A stretch of 64,000 nucleotides of DNA from Actinophytocola xinjiangensis (GTDB taxonomy: Bacteria; Actinomycetota; Actinomycetes; Mycobacteriales; Pseudonocardiaceae). Each line of letters begins with the position of its first letter. The first letter of the stretch is position 1. The translations under genes and the position numbers were made by a program. The DNA lies in contig NZ_MSIF01000020.1 in assembly GCF_001921215.1 (NCBI RefSeq), positions 95,276 to 159,275 on the forward strand, in the 5' to 3' direction. This document shows positions 1 through 8,536 of this stretch, piece after piece. The notes under the pieces were generated by a model, which was given only the letters and a program-made list of their open reading frames with translations, had not been told where the DNA came from and ran no database searches.

Positions 1-679
1 CCTCCAGCGCCGCCTGTTCGCCGCCGGCGGCCAGCCCCATCCGCACCGCGCGTTTCATCGCGGCGGTGGCGACGGGGCTGCGCCGGGCGAGCAGCGCGGC
101 CATCTCCCGCGCGTGCGCCAGCACCTCGCCGGCCGGCCGCACCGCGTTGACCAGCCCGGCGGCCAGCGCCTCGGCCGGGTCGATCGGCTCGCCGCTGAAC
201 AGCAGCCACTTCGCGCGGCGCTCGCCCACCAGCCGGGGCAACCGCTGGGTTCCGCCGCCGCCGGGCAGCAGTCCGTGCACGGCGTGCGCGTCCCCGATCC
301 GCGCGTCCTGCGCGACCACGGCCAGGTCGCAGGCCTGCATCAGCTCGAACCCGCCGGCCAGCGCGGCCCCGTGCACGGCGGCGATCGAGGGCAGCGGGGA
401 GCCGGTGAGCCGGTCGAAGACCCGACCCCACAGCCCCATGAACGCCGTGAGCAGCGCCGGGTCGTCCAGGCTCGCCCCGACCGAGCCGAGGTCCGCGCCC
501 GCGCAGAACACCGGGCCCTCGCCGCGCACCAACAACACCCGCACCTCGGGCGTGGCCTCGGCCTCGTCCAGGCACCGCTCGAAGTCGTGCAACATGGCCT
601 GGTCGACGGCGTTGCGCCGCCGCGCCCGGTCCAGCACCAGCTCGGCGACCCGGTCTCGCCGCTCCCACCGCACGGTCAT
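1..679 (-). CDS. Enoyl-CoA hydratase/isomerase (crotonase) family protein, C-terminus cut by window edge
   Basis: Reading down from the ATG at 679 gives about 226 residues of a crotonase-fold protein; the stop lies outside the window. The CoA-binding CAGADLG segment (residues 59-65) and the oxyanion-hole segment around GGFEL (109-113) are clear, with the first catalytic Glu present at 112. The place of the second catalytic Glu, before LLPGGGGTQRL, is occupied by His (about 134), so simple hydratase activity is not assured and an isomerase or other crotonase reaction is possible. The start overlaps the stop of the upstream flavoprotein gene by 4 bases (ATGA), making this the last visible gene of the long leftward acyl-CoA operon that begins at the ligase at 10150. 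Confidence 0.9.
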   Translation of the reverse strand, partial: MTVRWERRDRVAELVLDRARRRNAVDQAMLHDFERCLDEAEATPEVRVLLVRGEGPVFCAGADLGSVGASLDDPALLTAFMGLWGRVFDRLTGSPLPSIAAVHGAALAGGFELMQACDLAVVAQDARIGDAHAVHGLLPGGGGTQRLPRLVGERRAKWLLFSGEPIDPAEALAAGLVNAVRPAGEVLAHAREMAALLARRSPVATAAMKRAVRMGLAAGGEQAALE

Positions 680-1752
680 GACGCGCCGGCCAGTCGCTCG
701 GTGGCGGCCAGGTAGTCCTCGGCCATCGCGCGGACGACCTCGGCCGCCGGCGCCACGGCGTTCATCAGCCCCACTCCCTGCCCGACGAAGTACGTCACCA
801 AGGCCATCGCCTCCTCGTTCCCCTTGTCCGCCAACGTGTCCAGTCGCCGTAGGACGGGTTCGGCCAGCAGTCCCTGCACCGGCATCGGCAGCGCCGCCGG
901 CCCCGTGGACCACGCACTGGTCCACGCCGACGCCAGCTGGCGGGCGGGTTTACCGGTCCGCGCGGTCGAGCGCACGGTGTCCCGGGAGGACGCCGCCAGC
1001 AGCTTGCGCACGGTCGAGGCCGGCAGGCCGGCCTCGCGGGTCGTGAGCCACACCGATCCGGTCCACGCGCCGGCCGCCCCCAGGGCCACGGCCGCGGCGA
1101 CCTGCCGGCCGGTGACGATCCCGCCGGCCGCCAGCACCGGTACCGGCGCCACCGCCTCGACGACCTCGGGCACGAGGACCATCGTGGACACCTCGCCGGT
1201 GTGCCCGCCGGCCTCGGTTCCCTGGGCCACCACCACATCGACGCCGGCGCGGACCTGGGCCAGCGCGTGCTCGCGCGACCCGACCAGCGCCGCGACCGGC
1301 ACACCGGTGGCCTTCGCCCGGCGGATCATCGACGGCGGCGGCACGCCAAGGGCGTTGGCGACCAGCCGGACCGGGTGGTCGAACACGACGTCGAGCAGTT
1401 CCTCCCCCAGGCCCTCACGCACGGTCGGGCGGCCGGCGAGCAGGGCGTCGTCGACGGTCAGGTCGATGCCGTGCGCGGCCAGCAGGTCCGCGACGAACGC
1501 CCGGTGCCCGGCCGGCACGACCAGCTCGGGTCCGCTGGCGTAACTGGTGGGGATGATCACGTCCGCGCCGTAGGGCCGGCCGCCGACGTGCTCGTCGATC
1601 CACGTCAGCTCCTGGTCGAGCTGCTCGGGGGTGAACGTCTGCGCGCCGAGCACCCCGAACCCGCCGGCGTTGGTCACCGCCGCGACCACGTCCCGGCAGT
1701 GGCTGAACGCCACCAGCGGGAAGTCCACCCCCAGCAGCTCGCGCAGGCTCAC
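676..1752 (-). CDS. Nitronate monooxygenase / 2-nitropropane dioxygenase-like FMN protein
   Basis: A 358-residue TIM-barrel flavoprotein of the NMO/FabK-like family. The N-terminal barrel segment TNAGGFGVLGA, the phosphate/FMN loop QGTEAGGHTGE and the later AAGGI loop are all recognisable. Within acyl-CoA operons, such proteins (for example Rv3553/IpdC in mycobacterial steroid-ring breakdown) act on CoA-linked intermediates rather than nitroalkanes; that role here is inference from context. It is translationally coupled on both sides: its ATG overlaps the stop of the AtuA-family gene, and its stop overlaps the start of the next crotonase gene. A true nitronate monooxygenase remains possible. 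Confidence 0.85.
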   Translation of the reverse strand: MSLRELLGVDFPLVAFSHCRDVVAAVTNAGGFGVLGAQTFTPEQLDQELTWIDEHVGGRPYGADVIIPTSYASGPELVVPAGHRAFVADLLAAHGIDLTVDDALLAGRPTVREGLGEELLDVVFDHPVRLVANALGVPPPSMIRRAKATGVPVAALVGSREHALAQVRAGVDVVVAQGTEAGGHTGEVSTMVLVPEVVEAVAPVPVLAAGGIVTGRQVAAAVALGAAGAWTGSVWLTTREAGLPASTVRKLLAASSRDTVRSTARTGKPARQLASAWTSAWSTGPAALPMPVQGLLAEPVLRRLDTLADKGNEEAMALVTYFVGQGVGLMNAVAPAAEVVRAMAEDYLAATERLAGAS

Positions 1753-3410
1753 GACCCCTCCAGCAGCGCCGCCGGCAGCTCGACGGTCCCGGCGCGCAGG
1801 AGTTCACCGAGGCTCTTGGCCTGCGGGTCGAGCGCCGGGTTGGCCGACGCGCCGCCTCCGAGCAGCCCCCGCACGACGAAGTTCAGCGCGAACAGCCGGG
1901 GCAGCTCGTGCCGGTGGACGGTCAGGCCACGGGTGCCGGGCAGCAGCGCGGTGAACCGCTCGACGGTCAGGTGGCCGGCCAGCCAGGCGTAGGCGTCGGC
2001 GTCGCGGCCCCACACGCCGACGTTGGCGTCGCCGCCCTTGTCGCCCGACCGCGCGCCGAACACGGTCCCGAGCGGCGCGCGGACCACCGGCCCGCCCGGC
2101 GGGTCGGCCGGCGGCGGTGGGGTGAGGTCGACGGTGAACGGGTCGGCCGGGTGGGCCAGCGGCACGGTCGTGCGTTGCCCGCCGGGCCCGACGACGACCT
2201 GCTCGACGGTGTCGGCCGCCACCAGCACCGACCGGGTCACCGTGTAGGCGCTGGCCGCGCGGGGCGGGTCGAGCAGGAAGAAACCGGGGTAGCTCGCCAG
2301 TCCCAGTTCGACGGCGGCGGCGGTGAACGACCGGCCGACGGCGGCGGGGTCACGGCCCTGGACGGTCACCCGCAACCCGGTCCCGGACACCAGGTCGACG
2401 TGCACGGCGTCGAACAGGTCCCTGTCGAGCCGGGCGAACAGCCCGCGTTCCACGAGGTCGGCCTTGCGTTCGATGTCCAGGCCGACGAGCGGGAAGGTGA
2501 TCGTGTTGCGGTAGCCGCCCTCGACGTTGACGCAGACCTTCGCCGTCGGGGGCGGCGGTTCGCCGCGCACGCCACGCACCCGTACCCGGTCCGGACCGTC
2601 CTGGGTGAGGTCGACGGAGTCGAAGCGCGCGGTCACGTCGGGGGTGAGGTAGCGCGGGGAGTCGATCTCGTAGACCAGCTGGGAGGTGACCGTGCCGACC
2701 GAGACCAGGCCGCCGGTGCCCGGGTGTTTGGTCACCACGAACTCGCCGTTCTCGGCGATCTCGACGATCGGGAAGCCGGGGTCGATCGGGTCACGGACCT
2801 CGTCGAGGAACGGGTAGTTGCCGCCGGTGGCCTGGCAGCCGCACTCGATGACGTGGCCGGCGACGACCGCGCCGGCGAGCCGGTCCCAGTCGGTGCGGCC
2901 CCAGCCGTGGTGGAAGGCGGCCGGGCCGACGGTCAGCGCCGCGTCGGTCACCCGGGGGCAGACCACGACGTCCGCCCCCTGGCGCAACGCCTCGACGATC
3001 GCCCACGATCCCAGGTAGACGTTCGCCGTGAGGACGTCCCGACCGTCCACAGTGCCCAACCGACCGGTCAGGTCGTCACCCTCGATGTGGACGATCGTCG
3101 CGGTGAGACCGAGGCGGGCGGTCAGCTCCCGCAGTCGTGCGGCGAGGCCGGCGGGGTTGAGGCCGCCGGCGTTGGCGACGATCCGCACGCCCTTGTCCAG
3201 GGCCGTACCGAGAACCTGTTCCATCTGCCCGAGGAAGGTGGTCGCGTACCCGGCCTCGGGGTCGCGGCGCCTGGCCTTCCCGAGGATCGCCATGGTCAGC
3301 TCGGCCAGGTAGTCGCCGGTGAGGTAGTCGATCGGGCCGCCGGCGAGCTGCTCGGCGGCGGCGCCGAACCGGTCGCCGTAGAAGCCGGAACAGTTGGCGA
3401 TGCGCACCAT
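1749..3410 (-). CDS. AtuA family (DUF1446) acyclic terpene utilisation-like protein
   Basis: 553 residues with the DUF1446 fold over roughly the first 400 (typical N-terminal IANCSGFYGDR, NAGGLNP around residue 85) and a C-terminal AtuA-like ferredoxin-fold domain (from about 440, containing GARSGDKGGDANVG). AtuA is encoded with geranyl-CoA carboxylase in the pseudomonad citronellol/geraniol pathway; its biochemical role is unresolved. Here too it sits next to both subunits of an acyl-CoA carboxylase and a LiuC/AtuE-type hydratase, which supports a carboxylation-dependent branched-acid pathway. Its start directly abuts the stop of the upstream hydratase gene, so it is in the same operon. Confidence 0.9.
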   Translation of the reverse strand: MVRIANCSGFYGDRFGAAAEQLAGGPIDYLTGDYLAELTMAILGKARRRDPEAGYATTFLGQMEQVLGTALDKGVRIVANAGGLNPAGLAARLRELTARLGLTATIVHIEGDDLTGRLGTVDGRDVLTANVYLGSWAIVEALRQGADVVVCPRVTDAALTVGPAAFHHGWGRTDWDRLAGAVVAGHVIECGCQATGGNYPFLDEVRDPIDPGFPIVEIAENGEFVVTKHPGTGGLVSVGTVTSQLVYEIDSPRYLTPDVTARFDSVDLTQDGPDRVRVRGVRGEPPPPTAKVCVNVEGGYRNTITFPLVGLDIERKADLVERGLFARLDRDLFDAVHVDLVSGTGLRVTVQGRDPAAVGRSFTAAAVELGLASYPGFFLLDPPRAASAYTVTRSVLVAADTVEQVVVGPGGQRTTVPLAHPADPFTVDLTPPPPADPPGGPVVRAPLGTVFGARSGDKGGDANVGVWGRDADAYAWLAGHLTVERFTALLPGTRGLTVHRHELPRLFALNFVVRGLLGGGASANPALDPQAKSLGELLRAGTVELPAALLEGS

Positions 3411-4172
3411 TCAGTCCACCACCCAACTCGGGTCCCGCTTGTCCGCGAACGCCGCGAGCCCCTCGGCGACCTCGGCCGAGCGGAACCGTCGCCGGGACAG
3501 CTCGGCCATCTCGGCCAGCGCGCGTTCCAGTGGCAGCTCGCCGATCCGCCGGATCATCGGTTTGATCCCCGCCAGCGCCAGCGGCCCGCCCCGGCGCAGC
3601 ATGTCCACGTACCGCGCGACCTCGTCGTCGAGCGCGTCGCCGGGGACCGCGCGGTTGACCAGCCCGACCTCGGCCGCGCGGGCGGCGGTGACGTTCTCGC
3701 CGGTCAGGAACAGTTCGAGGGCCGCCCTCGGCGCGAGCCGGGGCAGGCAGGTCACGGCGATCATGGCCGGCAACGCCCCGATCCGAACCTCGGCGAACCC
3801 GAAGGTGGCGGTGTCCGGGGCGACCGCGATGTCACAGGCGCTGACCAGCCCGAGTCCCCCGGCGCGAGCGTGCCCGTTGACCCGGCACACGACCGGCTTG
3901 GGCGAGTCCCAGAGCCGGGTCAGCGTGTCGATCATCAACTCCGGCCCGAGGGCGTTCCCGGCGCGCTGCTCGGCGAGATCGGCGCCCGAACAGAACACCG
4001 GACCGGTGCCGGTGAGCACGACGACCCGCACGGCCGGATCGGCCAGCGCCGCACGCAGCCCGGCGTTGAGCTGGGTCTGGAGTGGGGCGGACAGGGCGTT
4101 GCGGTTGTGCGGCGAGTCGAGCGTGAGCGTCCCGACCCCACCCACCGACCGGTAGCCGACCAGCTCAACCAC
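3411..4172 (-). CDS. Enoyl-CoA hydratase, AtuE/LiuC (methylglutaconyl-CoA hydratase)-like
   Basis: 253-residue crotonase. The CoA-site CSGADLAEQR (61-70) and ARAGGLGLVSACD (102-114) resemble methylglutaconyl-/isohexenylglutaconyl-CoA hydratases, which have Gly at the first catalytic Glu position and keep the second Glu (here E128 in FGFAEVRIGALPA). This is the hydratase type that follows a 3-methylcrotonyl/geranyl-type carboxylase, and both carboxylase subunits lie in the same operon. The gene overlaps the upstream TIGR03084 gene by 8 bases. The exact substrate cannot be read from sequence. Confidence 0.9.
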   Translation of the reverse strand: MVELVGYRSVGGVGTLTLDSPHNRNALSAPLQTQLNAGLRAALADPAVRVVVLTGTGPVFCSGADLAEQRAGNALGPELMIDTLTRLWDSPKPVVCRVNGHARAGGLGLVSACDIAVAPDTATFGFAEVRIGALPAMIAVTCLPRLAPRAALELFLTGENVTAARAAEVGLVNRAVPGDALDDEVARYVDMLRRGGPLALAGIKPMIRRIGELPLERALAEMAELSRRRFRSAEVAEGLAAFADKRDPSWVVD

Positions 4173-4959
4173 CGTGACCTCCCGGTGCGCGGCCCGACCC
4201 CGGCGGGCCGGCGAACGCCTGCGCGATCGGCAACCACCGCCGCGCCACCGGCCCGGTCACGGTCAGCCCGGCGTCGTCGACGTGTCGTCGTTGGGTGACG
4301 ACCAGGCAGAAGTCCAGCGCGCGTCCGGTGACCCGGTCCTCGGCCCCGTCCGGCCCGAACGTGACCACCGCCCCCGACGGCAGGTCCAGCTCGACCCGCA
4401 CCGGCGCGTCCGGCGGCGCCTGCCCGTGCGCGCGGAAGGCGTAGGGCAGCGCCCGCACCCCCAGGCGCGCGACGTGTCGCAGCCGGTCGGTCTCCTGTGC
4501 GGGCAGTCCGAACGTGTCCCGGACGTCCTGGCCGTGCGCCCAGGTCTCCATCACCCGCGCCGACACCATCGACAGCACCGACATCGTCGTGTCGTGCCAG
4601 GCGATCCGGCCAGGGCCGGCGGCCAGCGCGGCCTGCCGGAACCGCAGCGACCACTCGCGCCAGTGGGCCAGCACCTCGGCGGGTTCGCGTTCCCGGCCGC
4701 GCCGGACCACGTCCTGGGCGTAGGCCGGCACGTCCCGCAGCGCCCGCGCGTTCTCCTCGGCGTAGACCTCGGGCTCCGCGCACGCCCTGGCCGCCTCCCC
4801 GTCGAACCACCCCAGATGCCAGACCTGGTCGCGCACGTCCCAGCCCCGGGCCGGCGTCGGCCGCGACCACTCCCGCGCCGGCAGCCCGGCCAGCACCACG
4901 TCCAACGCGGCGCACTCGTCGCGCAGGTCGGCGAGCAGCTCCTCGAACGGGGCGGTCAC
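4165..4959 (-). CDS. TIGR03084 family metal-binding protein (DinB / mycothiol-dependent isomerase superfamily)
   Basis: 264 residues. The N-terminal four-helix bundle belongs to the DinB/mycothiol-dependent maleylpyruvate isomerase superfamily, with likely metal-binding His in DQVWHLGWFD (about residue 49) and METWAHGQDVRD (about 140). A smaller C-terminal domain follows, as in TIGR03084 proteins, an actinobacterial family of unknown reaction often encoded beside acyl-CoA carboxylases. The start overlaps the biotin-carboxylase stop by 4 bases. A thiol-dependent isomerisation or detoxification step on a pathway intermediate is plausible but unproven. Confidence 0.82.
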   Translation of the reverse strand: MTAPFEELLADLRDECAALDVVLAGLPAREWSRPTPARGWDVRDQVWHLGWFDGEAARACAEPEVYAEENARALRDVPAYAQDVVRRGREREPAEVLAHWREWSLRFRQAALAAGPGRIAWHDTTMSVLSMVSARVMETWAHGQDVRDTFGLPAQETDRLRHVARLGVRALPYAFRAHGQAPPDAPVRVELDLPSGAVVTFGPDGAEDRVTGRALDFCLVVTQRRHVDDAGLTVTGPVARRWLPIAQAFAGPPGSGRAPGGHGG

Positions 4960-6923
4960 GCGTCACCGACCGGGACCAGCACGGCGAGGACCTCGTCGGT
5001 GGCGACCGTGGCGCCCGGTGCCGTCAGCACCCGCTCGACGACCCCGTCGGCCGGGGCGGTGAGCCGGTGCTCCATCTTCATCGCCTCGATCACCACGATC
5101 GTCTGGCCCTCCCGGACCCGGTCGCCCTGCGCCACCTCCAGCGCGCTGACCAGGCCGTGCATCGGCGCGGTCAGCCCGCCCGGCACCACCTGCGCCTCCC
5201 GGCCGGGGAACCGGGGCAGCACCACCAGCTCGACCTCGTGGTCCCGGTCGGCCACCCACACCCGGTCACCGTCGGCGACCACCGAGCGCACGTCGCGCAC
5301 GCCGTCGATCTCCACGTCCAGCAGCGGCGGCGCCCAGCCGTGCACCCGCGCCCGCAGCTCCCGCCCGTCGACCTCGGCCACCACCGTGCCGTCGCGGCCG
5401 GTCCACAGGCTGGTCGTCAGCTCGGTGTCCCTGTGGCGGTAGCCGGTGACCTGGCCCTGCGACCGGTTGTTGCGGTACCCGGCCGGCAGCGACCTCGGGA
5501 TGGCCCGCCCGTCGGGCAGCCCCGCCAGGTGCCGCTCCCGGTCGGCCAGCGCCGCGCTCAACGCGGCCGCCCGCAGCTGGTCGGCCGACGGGGTCGCCAC
5601 CCGCGCCGGGCGGTGGGTGTCCAGGAAGTCGGTGGTCGTGTCGCCGGCCAGGAACGCCTCGTGCGCCAGGATGGCGACCAGCAGGTCGCGGTTGGTGGCC
5701 ACGCCGTGCACCCGCAGTCGCCGCAGCGCCCGCTCCAGCCGCCGCACCGCCTCGCCCCGGGTCGGCCCGTGCGCGATCACCTTGGCCAGCATGGGATCGA
5801 AGTGCGGGCCGACCACCGAACCACGCTCCACCCCGGAGTCCACGCGCACCCCGTCGGGCTCGGCCCACTCGACGATCGTTCCGGTCTGCGGCAGGAAGTC
5901 GTGGTCCTCGGCGTAGAGCCGCACCTCCACGGCGTGGCCGCGCAGCGGCACCCGCGCCGGCAGTTCCAACGGGTCGCCCTGGGCCACCAGCAGCTGTTGG
6001 CGCACCAGGTCGACCCCGGTGACCAGCTCGGTCACCGGGTGCTCGACCTGAAGCCGGGTGTTCATCTCCAGGAAGTGGTAGGACCCGTCGGCACCGACGA
6101 TGAACTCGACGGTCCCCGCGCCCTGGTAGCCGACCGCCTGCCCGGCCGCGACCGCCGCCGCGCACATCGCCGCCCGCAGGTCGGGGTCCACGAACGGCGA
6201 CGGGCACTCCTCGACGATCTTCTGGTGCCGGCGCTGGATCGAGCACTCCCGCTCGTGGAGGTGGCGCACCGTGCCGTGCGCGTCGCCCAGGATCTGCACC
6301 TCGATGTGCCGCCCGCCGGGCACGAAACGTTCCAGGAACACGGTGTCGTCGCCGAACGCGCCGGCCGACTCGCGCCGCGCCGCGGTCACGGCCTCGGTCA
6401 GGTCGTCCTCGCTGGTGACGATCCGCATGCCCTTCCCGCCGCCGCCGGCCGAGGCCTTGACGATCAGCGGGTAGCCCACGGTCCTGGCCGCCTCCACCAC
6501 GTCCGCGCCGGCCGCCGCCCTCGGCAGGGTCGGCACGCCGGCCGCCGCCATGGTCTCCAGCGCGGTCAGCTTGTCGCCCATCGCGGCGATCGCCGAGGGC
6601 GACGGGCCGACCCAGGTCAGCCCGGCCTCGCCGACGGCCGTGGCGAACGCGGCGTTCTCCGACAGGAACCCGTAGCCGGGGTGGACGGCGTCGGCGCCGG
6701 TGCGCCGGGCGGCGGCCAGCAGCTTCGCGGAGTCCAGATAGGTCTGCGCGCCGGTGGACCCGCCCAGGGGCACCGCCCGGTCGGCCTCGCGCACGAACGG
6801 CGCGCCGGCGTCCGGGTCGGCGTAGCCGACGGTGGTGTCGATGCCCATCCGCCGGGCGGTGCGGATGACCCGCCGGGCGATCTCGCCCCGGTTGGCGACG
6901 AACAGGGTGCGGATGATGCTCAC
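4956..6923 (-). CDS. Acyl-CoA carboxylase alpha subunit (biotin carboxylase + biotin carboxyl carrier domains)
   Basis: ATP-dependent carboxylation of biotin for an acyl-CoA carboxylase. About 655 residues from the GTG at 6923, chosen because it begins the conserved FVANRGEIARRV biotin-carboxylase N-terminus and lies 4 bases after the beta-subunit stop; longer upstream reading would enter the beta gene. The ATP-grasp loop KASAGGGGKGMRIV, the ERHCS-like region near 210 (ERECSIQRRHQK) and the C-terminal biotinylation motif EAMKMEH (about residue 610) are present, so BC and BCCP are on one chain as in MCC/GCC/PCC alpha subunits. With the AtuE-like hydratase and AtuA protein the best guess is a 3-methyl-enoyl-CoA (geranyl- or methylcrotonyl-type) carboxylase; propionyl-type activity is an alternative. 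Confidence 0.93.
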   Translation of the reverse strand: MSIIRTLFVANRGEIARRVIRTARRMGIDTTVGYADPDAGAPFVREADRAVPLGGSTGAQTYLDSAKLLAAARRTGADAVHPGYGFLSENAAFATAVGEAGLTWVGPSPSAIAAMGDKLTALETMAAAGVPTLPRAAAGADVVEAARTVGYPLIVKASAGGGGKGMRIVTSEDDLTEAVTAARRESAGAFGDDTVFLERFVPGGRHIEVQILGDAHGTVRHLHERECSIQRRHQKIVEECPSPFVDPDLRAAMCAAAVAAGQAVGYQGAGTVEFIVGADGSYHFLEMNTRLQVEHPVTELVTGVDLVRQQLLVAQGDPLELPARVPLRGHAVEVRLYAEDHDFLPQTGTIVEWAEPDGVRVDSGVERGSVVGPHFDPMLAKVIAHGPTRGEAVRRLERALRRLRVHGVATNRDLLVAILAHEAFLAGDTTTDFLDTHRPARVATPSADQLRAAALSAALADRERHLAGLPDGRAIPRSLPAGYRNNRSQGQVTGYRHRDTELTTSLWTGRDGTVVAEVDGRELRARVHGWAPPLLDVEIDGVRDVRSVVADGDRVWVADRDHEVELVVLPRFPGREAQVVPGGLTAPMHGLVSALEVAQGDRVREGQTIVVIEAMKMEHRLTAPADGVVERVLTAPGATVATDEVLAVLVPVGDA

Positions 6924-6927
6924 GCCG

Positions 6928-8523
6928 TCACATCCGGAACGGGCCGAAGTCGGTGGTGCCGCGCACCGGCCCGTTGTGGGCGCACGACAACGCGATGCCG
7001 ACGACGGTGCGGGTGTCGCGGGGGTCGATGATCCCGTCGTCCCACAGCCGGCCGGTGGCGAACAGCGCGGTGGACTCGCGTTCCAGCTGGGTCTCGATCG
7101 CCTCCCGCCGGCGCCGGTCCTCGTCCTCGTCGAACGGCACGCCCCGCGCCGCCGCCGCACCCCTGGCCACGATCGACAACACCCCTGACATCTGTTTCGG
7201 GCCCATCACGCCGATGCGGTGGTTGGGCCAGGTGAACACGAACCTGGGCTGGTAGGCGCGCCCGGACATGCCGTAGTTGCCCGCGCCGTAGCTCGCGCCG
7301 GTCATCACGGTGACGTGCGGGACGGTGGAGTTGGCGACCGCGCGCACCATCTTGGAGCCGTTCTTGGTGATGCCGCCGCGCTCGTACTCGGTGCCGACGA
7401 CGAAACCGGTGGTGTTCTGCAGGAACAGCAGCGGGGTGTCGATCTGGTTGCACAGCGCGATGAACTGCGCTGCCTTCTCCGACTCCTCGCTCATCAGCAC
7501 CCCGTGGTTGGCCAGGACGCCGACCGGGTAGCCGTGCAGCGTCGCCCAGCCGGTCACCAGCTGGCGGCCGTAGAGCGGTTTGAACTCCTCGAACCGGGAG
7601 CCGTCGACGATCCGGGCGAGGACCTCCCTCGGGTCGAACGGGACCTTCAGGTCGTGGGAGGCGATGCCGAGCAGGTCGGCCGGGTCGTGCACCGGTTCGT
7701 CGGCCGGGCGGGTCGGCGGGCCGCCCTGCTTGCGCCAGTTGAGGTGGCCGACGATCGTGCGGGTGACGCGCAGCGCCTCGTGCTCGTCGACGGCCAGGTA
7801 GTCGGCCAGGCCGGACACCGTGGCGTGCATGTCCGCCCCGCCGAGTTCCTCCGGGTCAGCGTCCTCCCCGGTGGCCATCTTGACCAGGGGTGGGCCGCCG
7901 AGGAACACGTGCGAGCGCTGTTTGATGAGCACCGCGTAGTCCGACATGCCCGGTTGGTAGGCGCCGCCGGCGGTGGCGTTGCCGAACACCACGTCGACGG
8001 TCGGGATGCCGGCGCGGGACAGGCGGCTCAGGTCGCGGAAGAACCGGCCGCCGTCCACGAAGGACTCCGCCTGGGCCGGCAGGTCACCGCCGCCGGACTC
8101 GGTCAGCTGGATCACCGGCAGTCGGTTCTGTTCGGCGATCTCGAACGCGCGCAGCGTCTTGCGCATGGTGTACGGGTTGATCGAGCCGCCCCGGACGGTG
8201 AAGTCGTTGCCGACGAACACACACTCCACACCGGACACCACGCCGACGCCGGTGACCAGGCTGGCGCCGTCGGCGTAGTCGGCGTCCCAGGCGGCGAGCG
8301 GGCTGAGCTCCAGGAAGTACTCGTGCGGGTCCACCAGCAGCTCCACCCGCTCGCGGACCAGCATCCGGCCGCGTGCCCGGTGCCGCTCGACCGCGCGCGC
8401 ACTGCCGCCGTGCCGGACGGCGGCCGTCAGCCGGTCGATCTCCTCCAGCCGTTGAACCATGACTCGGCGGTTGAGATCGTGTGATTCGTGCCGCCGGTCG
8501 ACCCGGGTCGCCAGGACCTCCAC
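6928..8523 (-). CDS. Acyl-CoA carboxylase beta subunit (carboxyltransferase)
   Basis: Transfers the carboxyl group from biotin to the acyl-CoA. 531 residues from the GTG at 8523, selected because a GAAAGGG ribosome-binding site lies 7 bases upstream and the length matches the family; the frame stays open further upstream but that is inside the ligase gene. N- and C-terminal carboxyltransferase domains are recognisable, including GGGSINPYTMRKTLRAFEIAE-type and FLQNTTGFVVGTEYERGG segments typical of methylcrotonyl/geranyl-CoA carboxylase beta chains. The next gene downstream is its alpha partner, and the ligase lies immediately upstream. Confidence 0.93.
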   Translation of the reverse strand: MEVLATRVDRRHESHDLNRRVMVQRLEEIDRLTAAVRHGGSARAVERHRARGRMLVRERVELLVDPHEYFLELSPLAAWDADYADGASLVTGVGVVSGVECVFVGNDFTVRGGSINPYTMRKTLRAFEIAEQNRLPVIQLTESGGGDLPAQAESFVDGGRFFRDLSRLSRAGIPTVDVVFGNATAGGAYQPGMSDYAVLIKQRSHVFLGGPPLVKMATGEDADPEELGGADMHATVSGLADYLAVDEHEALRVTRTIVGHLNWRKQGGPPTRPADEPVHDPADLLGIASHDLKVPFDPREVLARIVDGSRFEEFKPLYGRQLVTGWATLHGYPVGVLANHGVLMSEESEKAAQFIALCNQIDTPLLFLQNTTGFVVGTEYERGGITKNGSKMVRAVANSTVPHVTVMTGASYGAGNYGMSGRAYQPRFVFTWPNHRIGVMGPKQMSGVLSIVARGAAAARGVPFDEDEDRRRREAIETQLERESTALFATGRLWDDGIIDPRDTRTVVGIALSCAHNGPVRGTTDFGPFRM

Positions 8524-8536
8524 AGTGGACCCTTTC

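Noticed and set aside
1908..4298. A 796-codon rightward frame over the AtuA and hydratase genes
   Set aside because: No motif, no ribosome-binding site, and codon pattern of the minus-strand genes; shadow.
4497..7031. An 844-codon rightward frame over the biotin carboxylase
   Set aside because: Antisense shadow; the carboxylase on the other strand is unmistakable.
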